Shown here in pieces: positions 59,398-64,000 of a DNA stretch of 64,000 nucleotides (positions are counted from its first letter, which is position 1; each line of letters starts with the position of its first letter). Location of the stretch: assembly GCF_011050055.1 (NCBI RefSeq), contig NZ_DRGM01000099.1, forward strand, positions 21,950-85,949, given 5' to 3'. Under the pieces are notes generated by a model that was not told the DNA's origin, did not search any database, and saw only the letters and a program-made list of their open reading frames with translations. A program made the translations under genes and the position numbers. This DNA comes from Pseudoalteromonas prydzensis. Its GTDB lineage: Bacteria > Pseudomonadota > Gammaproteobacteria > Enterobacterales > Alteromonadaceae.

Positions 59398-60852
59398 TTA
59401 CTTTTTCCAAAAGCTATGAGTAAAAAGTGCAAAAACAGTAAAATATTCTAACCGCCCCACGATCATGGCGACCGAGAGTATCCAAGTGCCGGTGTCTGAA
59501 ACAGGCTGAAAGTTAGCGCCAACTTCACCAAAGCCAGGGCCAAGTACATTAACGCATGCGGCTACAGCAGTAAACGCACTCCAAAAATCAAGACCCGTAG
59601 CCATTAACATCAATGTAAATAGTAAACTAGACGTTGCCGCAAAGGTCATAAACGCCATAATTGCGTGAAGGATGTCATCTTTTACAGGAATGTCTTGATA
59701 TTTAATCGTAAAAATAGCGCGTGGGTGCAGTAATTGTTTGATATTTTTGTTGATAATTTTTGCGACTATTACATTTCTAATTATTTTATTACCACCGGCT
59801 GTGGAGCCAGCACAGCCTCCTAAATAACCAGCAATCACTAAGATAGTGCCTGTTACTGCTGGCCATTCAGTAAAACTGGCAGATCCATACCCGGTGCTGG
59901 TAATGAAAGACACAATATGAAATGTTGCAAAGCTGAATGCTTCAAGAGTGTTCGTATAGGTTTCATTAAGTAATAGTAGGGCGGCAACTAACACCGACAA
60001 AAATAAAATAATATAAATAAAGTAGCGGGTTTCTTCATCATTATAATAACTGCCAATACTTTTTTTATAAGCGACTCTAAAGTGCAAACCAAAATTAATC
60101 GCACCTGCGATCATAAATAGATTTGATATCCACAACAGTAAATGACTTTGATAAAACCACATGCTGGCATCGTGCGTCGAAAAGCCACCAGTTGAAACAG
60201 TAGTAAAGGCATGGGCAATAGCATCGTAAAAACTCATTCCACCGGCATAATAAGCTAAAGTACAAAGCACAGTGATTACCAAATAAACACCCCATAAATA
60301 ATGGGCGGTACTGGCTACGCGCGGAGTCAGTTTTTCATCTTTAATGGGGCCAGGCGTTTCTGCCTTTAATAACTTCATGCCACCTACATTGAGCATAGGT
60401 AAAATAGCTACCACAAAGATAACAATGCCTAGTCCGCCCATCCACTGTAAAAATTGCCGGTAAAGTAAGAATGTTGGTGGCATATTATCTAACCCAGATA
60501 AAATGGTTGCCCCTGTCGTAGTGAGTGCACTAATTGATTCAAAAACGCCGTCGGTAAAACTGACACCGGTAATAAAAACGATAGGCAGAGCCCCCAACGT
60601 ACCAGCAATAGCCCAAGTGACGGTGGCATAAATTAAGGCATCCCTAAAACTGGCCGCAGAAAGATTTGCTTTATTCAGATTAACAAGAATTAACAAACCG
60701 GTAGTGAGCATTGTTAAGCCAGGAATGAGAAAGCTTGCGATCACACGATCTTTAAAAATAAACAACGACAGCGTAGAAAAAATAAGCTGGACAGTGCCCA
60801 TCCAAATAATTGGAAATGCCAGTAATCGTAATGTGATTCTCCAGTTTATCAT
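59398..60852 (-). CDS. TrkH-family K+ channel subunit
   Basis: This 484-residue membrane protein has pore loops SALTTTGATIL, TTVSTGGFSTHDAS, FITSTGYGSASF and CVNVLGPGFGE, and the TrkH-type WMGGLGIVIFVVAILP and GGCAGSTAGG segments. This branch is TrkH-like and distinct from the KtrB-like paralogue two genes downstream. First gene of the operon; it diverges from the second KdpD-like kinase, with 11-bp direct repeats in the shared gap. Confidence 0.9.
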   Translation of the reverse strand: MINWRITLRLLAFPIIWMGTVQLIFSTLSLFIFKDRVIASFLIPGLTMLTTGLLILVNLNKANLSAASFRDALIYATVTWAIAGTLGALPIVFITGVSFTDGVFESISALTTTGATILSGLDNMPPTFLLYRQFLQWMGGLGIVIFVVAILPMLNVGGMKLLKAETPGPIKDEKLTPRVASTAHYLWGVYLVITVLCTLAYYAGGMSFYDAIAHAFTTVSTGGFSTHDASMWFYQSHLLLWISNLFMIAGAINFGLHFRVAYKKSIGSYYNDEETRYFIYIILFLSVLVAALLLLNETYTNTLEAFSFATFHIVSFITSTGYGSASFTEWPAVTGTILVIAGYLGGCAGSTAGGNKIIRNVIVAKIINKNIKQLLHPRAIFTIKYQDIPVKDDILHAIMAFMTFAATSSLLFTLMLMATGLDFWSAFTAVAACVNVLGPGFGEVGANFQPVSDTGTWILSVAMIVGRLEYFTVFALFTHSFWKK

Positions 60853-60915
60853 AAGATAACCTTTTGCAAATTATTGCCGACGATTGTAAAGCCTAAGAAA
60901 GGTTTAACGAACAAT

Positions 60916-60948
60916 TTTATAGAATCTTTATAAAAACTTTATAGAGGC
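60916..60948. promoter_or_regulatory. Three 11-bp-phased direct repeats, candidate KdpE-like operator
   Basis: TTTATAGAATC (60916-60926), TTTATAAAAAC (60927-60937) and TTTATAGAGGC (60938-60948) are contiguous 11-base units between the divergent trkH and kinase genes. One-turn phasing is typical of OmpR/PhoB-family binding. The units match those before kdpF at seven to eight positions. A TATAAA-like -10 lies near 60983 for the kinase direction, with no good -35, fitting an activator. Confidence 0.75.
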
Positions 60949-61000
60949 AAATGTGAAAAGACAGTAATCTAGCCACTTAATCTATATAAATAAGGTTGTG

Positions 61001-62326
61001 ATGAAAAAAATAGGGGAAAAGTCGTTTTGGTATAAGGCATTATTGCTTAGTTTAGTTATGCCACTATTGGTGGTTATGGCCATTTACCCTTTTAAAAACT
61101 GGTTTACTACCACCGATATTGTCATGCTACAGCTGTTATGGGTGGCGTGGGTAGCAGTGCGCAGTAATCGGCGAGTTGCAGCCATTACCACTTTGGTCAG
61201 TGTGGCGTGCACCGATTGGTTTTTTGTTACTCCGTATTTTACCTTTCATATTGAAAATATTGAGTATTTAGTCACTTTTTTAGTGATGCTCATAGTGGGG
61301 TTAATGATCAGCCAGTTAGCGGGTGAATTAAACACCAAAGTGCGAGATGGGCAATTACACGCGAGTAATAGTCGAACACTTTATGAGCTAGCTAAAGGGT
61401 TAAATAGTTTAGACACACTGGATGAGCAAAAGCAGTATTTTCAGCAACTTATTAGCGATCATTTAGCCATTACTTGCCAGTTTCAACAAACACGTCAGCA
61501 ACCGACTGGCGAATTTATGCTATTAAGTGATAAAGAGCATAGCTTGGGTGGCTTTGCTTTTACAACGTTATTGTCTGAAGGACAAAGGAGCTTCGTAAAT
61601 ACCGCCATTTCATTACTGTATCAGGTACATGAGAAAACCTCACTGAGGCAGCAGTCGGCGGCTATTTCAGTGCAAGCTGAACTCGAGCGCGCTAAAAATG
61701 CATTATTACGCAGTTTATCCCATGATTTGCGCACGCCGCTGGCAACTATTATGGGCGCATCAAGCATGTTGGCCGATGATGAGATCACACTCAGTGAAGC
61801 GATAGTAAAAGAGCAGGCGGGTAATATTTTTGAGCAAAGTAAAATTCTTAATCAGCATTTTGACAAGGTGATGGAACTAAGCCGAGTTAATAAAATGGGC
61901 GAAAACCTGTGCTGGCAAACAATTAACTTGCAAGCTTTGCTAAGCGAAGCAAAGGCACGTAGGCAACAGCAATTAGTACACTTTGTGGTAACAACAAATA
62001 TTGATGCCAATTCGAGCTGTCAAGGCGATGTCACACTATTAGAAATAGCGCTGGCGAATATGTTTGAAAATGCCAGCCGCTATGGCGATGGCCACGCCAA
62101 GCTCTATTTTAGTTATCAGCAACATGCGCGGCAAATTGACTACCAACTGCGTATTACCAATCGATTAGCAAGCTCACTGCAATCAAGCACCGATCAAGGT
62201 GTTGGCTTGGGCAGTGTAATTTGTGATGTGGTCGCTAAATTTCACCACGGTAGTTTTACTTTAGACATCAATGAGCAACAACAAAGTGCCAGCGCTTGCT
62301 TAGCATGGAGTAAGTTAAATGATTAA
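61001..62326 (+). CDS. KdpD-like sensor histidine kinase lacking the KdpD/Usp N-terminus
   Basis: This 441-residue protein has a DUF4118-type four-helix membrane domain (about 12-115; its TDWFFVTPYFTF resembles LTDPYYTFFV in KdpD), a GAF-like linker, and a kinase core with His241 in SLSHDLRTPLATIMG. A C-terminal ATPase region contains FENASRYGDGHAK. It corresponds to the C-terminal half of KdpD. The ATG at 61001 follows an adjacent GTG. It overlaps the response regulator gene by eight bases. Bases 61132-61207 recur inverted at the right window edge. Confidence 0.9.
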   Translation: MKKIGEKSFWYKALLLSLVMPLLVVMAIYPFKNWFTTTDIVMLQLLWVAWVAVRSNRRVAAITTLVSVACTDWFFVTPYFTFHIENIEYLVTFLVMLIVGLMISQLAGELNTKVRDGQLHASNSRTLYELAKGLNSLDTLDEQKQYFQQLISDHLAITCQFQQTRQQPTGEFMLLSDKEHSLGGFAFTTLLSEGQRSFVNTAISLLYQVHEKTSLRQQSAAISVQAELERAKNALLRSLSHDLRTPLATIMGASSMLADDEITLSEAIVKEQAGNIFEQSKILNQHFDKVMELSRVNKMGENLCWQTINLQALLSEAKARRQQQLVHFVVTTNIDANSSCQGDVTLLEIALANMFENASRYGDGHAKLYFSYQQHARQIDYQLRITNRLASSLQSSTDQGVGLGSVICDVVAKFHHGSFTLDINEQQQSASACLAWSKLND

Positions 62327-62987
62327 TATTTTAGCTTTAGAAGACTCGCCACCATTGCAAAGTTTTTTAAAAACCCTATTAGCCGCCAGTGGTTACCAAG
62401 TGAGCATCAGTGCTAAAGGGCTTGATGGCTTTGCGCTTTTGAGCGAGCAACACTTTGATTTAGTGTTATTAGACCTAGGCTTACAAGATATGGATGGTCA
62501 AGATTGGCTACTAGAACTTAGGCAGTGGAGTCAGTTACCGGTACTCGTGCTCTCAGCACGTGACGGTGAAGTTGAAAAAGTTACCGCCCTTGATAATGGC
62601 GCTAATGATTACCTAACTAAACCTTTTAGTGCTAATGAACTACTGGCGCGAATTCGCGTGTTACTACGTACTAATACGCAAACGAGTTTAGCTTTAACAT
62701 GCGGCAGCATTACTATTGACCCACACAAGCACACAGTCACAGTGGCGCAGCAAGAAGTTAAACTCACCAAAAAAGAATATGCAATTTTACTGTTGATGTT
62801 GCAAAACAAAGATAAAGTGCTAACGCATAATGCAATATTAAGTCATGTATGGGGAGAGCAGTATATTAATCGTCCTGAATATGTTCGCGTGCATGTGGCG
62901 CAGCTAAGGCAAAAACTTGAAGTGAATCCTGCCAGCCCTAAGCATTTACTTACTGAACCTGCGGTGGGATACCGATTAGTTGATTAA
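62319..62987 (+). CDS. KdpE-like response regulator
   Basis: This 222-residue OmpR/PhoB-family regulator has phospho-Asp52 in LLDLGLQDMDG, acidic residues Glu8-Asp9, Lys in LTKPFSANELLARIRVLLR and a winged-helix output with LTKKEYAILLLMLQNKDKVLTHNAILSHVWG. It is similar in style to the KdpE at 49549 and translationally coupled to its kinase. It probably binds the triple repeat at 60916-60948 and controls the divergent Trk/Ktr operon. Confidence 0.92.
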   Translation: MINILALEDSPPLQSFLKTLLAASGYQVSISAKGLDGFALLSEQHFDLVLLDLGLQDMDGQDWLLELRQWSQLPVLVLSARDGEVEKVTALDNGANDYLTKPFSANELLARIRVLLRTNTQTSLALTCGSITIDPHKHTVTVAQQEVKLTKKEYAILLLMLQNKDKVLTHNAILSHVWGEQYINRPEYVRVHVAQLRQKLEVNPASPKHLLTEPAVGYRLVD

Positions 62988-63106
62988 AAGAATGTAAAGG
63001 GGCTTTACAGTTAACGTTAGCAAAACTGTCGTTATTTTTTCGAATATTTGAGATCGCGCGATTAATTGCATATTATAATAAATACCAACCAGTATGAATT
63101 ATCTAT

Positions 63107-64000
63107 GTGGCTAACATTACACCCGTTAATCAAAACGCAAAGCAACAGCCTAGATATACTTTTAGTAACCCTCAATTGGCGTTGATTATTGCGGAAATAG
63201 AACAAGCAATGCAATGGCATGACATGTGGTACAAACAGCTATTGCGTAGCTTGATTGCAGATACACCAGCAAATAGCAAAGACCTGCGTGACGATGCTCA
63301 TTTAAAGTGCCAGTTTGGTCAATGGTTTGCGACACTTTCAGATGATAAACTTAATTCCCATCCTTTATTTGCAAAAATAGGTGATGCTCATATAAAAATG
63401 CACCAAGGTGCTAAAAGTTTGCTGTCTTTAAAAGCAAGTAAACAAGCTGTGCCAGTTGATTTACTCGATCAGTTTCATCATGATTTAGATGAATTACGAG
63501 AATTATTTATTGCTATAAGTGATGAGTTTTATCAGTTGATGCATAGTCGTGATCCGTTAACAGGCGCGACTAATCGTATCAATCTATTAGCTAATTTACA
63601 TAAAGAACAAGCCTTATGTAAACGTAAGGAACAGCATTGTGCATTAGTGATGTTAGATTTAGATCACTTTAAGGCAGTTAATGATCAATATGGCCACGCT
63701 GCCGGGGATAAAGTACTCGTTGCAGTTGTCAAATGTCTACAGTCACACTTGCGTAGTTATGATCAACTATATCGTTATGGCGGTGAAGAGTTTTTGTTAT
63801 GTTTAACACAAACTACAGTATCTGAGGCTAGATTATTTGCCGAGCGATTAAGGCAAGCAATTGCAGCGCTTAATATTGCAGTCGCTGAGGATATTACTAT
63901 TTCGGTAACAGGTTCATTTGGTGTCGCCACACTGACCAAAGTGGTAATGGCTGCAACTCGCCGATTACTGCGCACTGCTACCCACGCCACCCATAACAGC
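63107..64000 (+). CDS. DgcZ-like CZB-GGDEF diguanylate cyclase, 3' end disrupted
   Basis: From a GTG at 63107 (an in-frame stop lies 12 bases upstream), the product has a zinc-binding CZB domain (about residues 25-140, with MQWHDMWYKQLLRSL and KCQFGQWF). A GGDEF domain follows with DPLTGATNR, MLDLDHFKAVNDQYGHAAGD and the active-site YRYGGEEF. The layout matches E. coli DgcZ, a zinc-inhibited c-di-GMP synthase. After ISVTGSFGVAT (base about 63925) the homology stops and the frame runs, without a stop, into an inverted copy of the kinase gene to the window end. About 45 C-terminal residues are missing or displaced. Confidence 0.8.
   Translation, partial: MANITPVNQNAKQQPRYTFSNPQLALIIAEIEQAMQWHDMWYKQLLRSLIADTPANSKDLRDDAHLKCQFGQWFATLSDDKLNSHPLFAKIGDAHIKMHQGAKSLLSLKASKQAVPVDLLDQFHHDLDELRELFIAISDEFYQLMHSRDPLTGATNRINLLANLHKEQALCKRKEQHCALVMLDLDHFKAVNDQYGHAAGDKVLVAVVKCLQSHLRSYDQLYRYGGEEFLLCLTQTTVSEARLFAERLRQAIAALNIAVAEDITISVTGSFGVATLTKVVMAATRRLLRTATHATHNS
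63925..64000 (-). repeat. 76-bp inverted copy of kinase-gene sequence
   Basis: Bases 63925-64000 are the exact reverse complement of 61132-61207 (position x pairs with 125132 minus x). The copy reaches the last base, so its full length is unknown. It begins within the GGDEF coding sequence. It is either a fold-back assembly or amplification chimera, or a real inverted duplication. Confidence 0.95.

Noticed and set aside
63775..63990. Minus-strand ORF beginning MAWVAVRSNRRVAAITTLVS
   Set aside because: It is the inverted copy of the kinase gene read through the junction into antisense GGDEF sequence, so it is a product of the fold-back and not a gene.
1..64000. CRISPR arrays, tRNA or rRNA genes, prophage or insertion sequences
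   Set aside because: No regularly spaced repeats, cloverleaf-like segments, transposase or phage structural genes were seen on reading both strands; a dedicated tRNA or covariance scan was not possible.

Overview
The window looks like chromosomal DNA from a marine, AT-leaning gammaproteobacterium, most likely Pseudoalteromonas or a close relative. I infer this from the chitin-degradation cluster, the gene families, the recurrent 'ctaggttctagg' intergenic repeats, and ArfA and ArfB occurring together. No ribosomal or transfer RNA genes, CRISPR arrays, transposases or prophage genes were recognised. Identifications rest on reading motifs and recalled family sequences; no database search was run. 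Layout: (1) 1-3.85 kb is accessory. A gene cut by the left edge is followed by an AbiEi/AbiEii-type toxin-antitoxin pair and a SEC-C protein, bracketed by repeat-rich intergenic DNA. (2) 3.85-13.8 kb holds small housekeeping and stress units: a LysR regulator with a DUF2798/ABM pair, a second LysR regulator, a CheY-like protein, YaiI, lipocalin Blc, a DUF3649-PepSY-DUF3325 membrane operon with a Fur-like site, and a VOC/VOC/uracil-DNA-glycosylase/PhyH run. (3) 13.8-23.5 kb holds a very large SNF2 helicase, ribosome-rescue factor ArfB, ferrochelatase, a divergent two-component pair (degenerate HD-GYP regulator and soluble histidine kinase) and a UPF0149 protein. (4) 23.7-34.6 kb holds a TonB-dependent receptor, ArfA with a hairpin across its stop codon, and a chitin cluster: GH18 chitinase, AA10 lytic polysaccharide monooxygenase, and a Serratia ChiA-type GH18 chitinase. 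All three chitin proteins carry small aromatic chitin-binding modules. (5) 34.7-41.4 kb holds a periplasmic binding protein, a compact ethanolamine module without microcompartment genes (eutR, eutBC, permease) and apbE. (6) 41.6-63 kb is dominated by potassium homeostasis: kdpFABC, an outer-membrane porin, kdpD and kdpE, then (after a lipase-like protein, mntP, ndh, recQ and ykgJ) a second K+ uptake operon of two TrkH/KtrB-type channels around one KtrA-type gate. That operon is divergent from a second KdpD/KdpE-like two-component system. (7) 63.1-64 kb holds a DgcZ-like CZB-GGDEF diguanylate cyclase. Its 3' end is replaced by an inverted copy of part of the upstream kinase gene, either a rearrangement or an assembly fold-back. 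The strongest non-gene signals are: 11-bp-phased TTTA repeats shared by the kdp promoter and the second K+ regulator promoter; the 17-bp arfA hairpin with the stop codon in its loop; mutually exclusive hairpins between kdpC and the porin; and the 76-bp perfect inverted repeat reaching the right edge.
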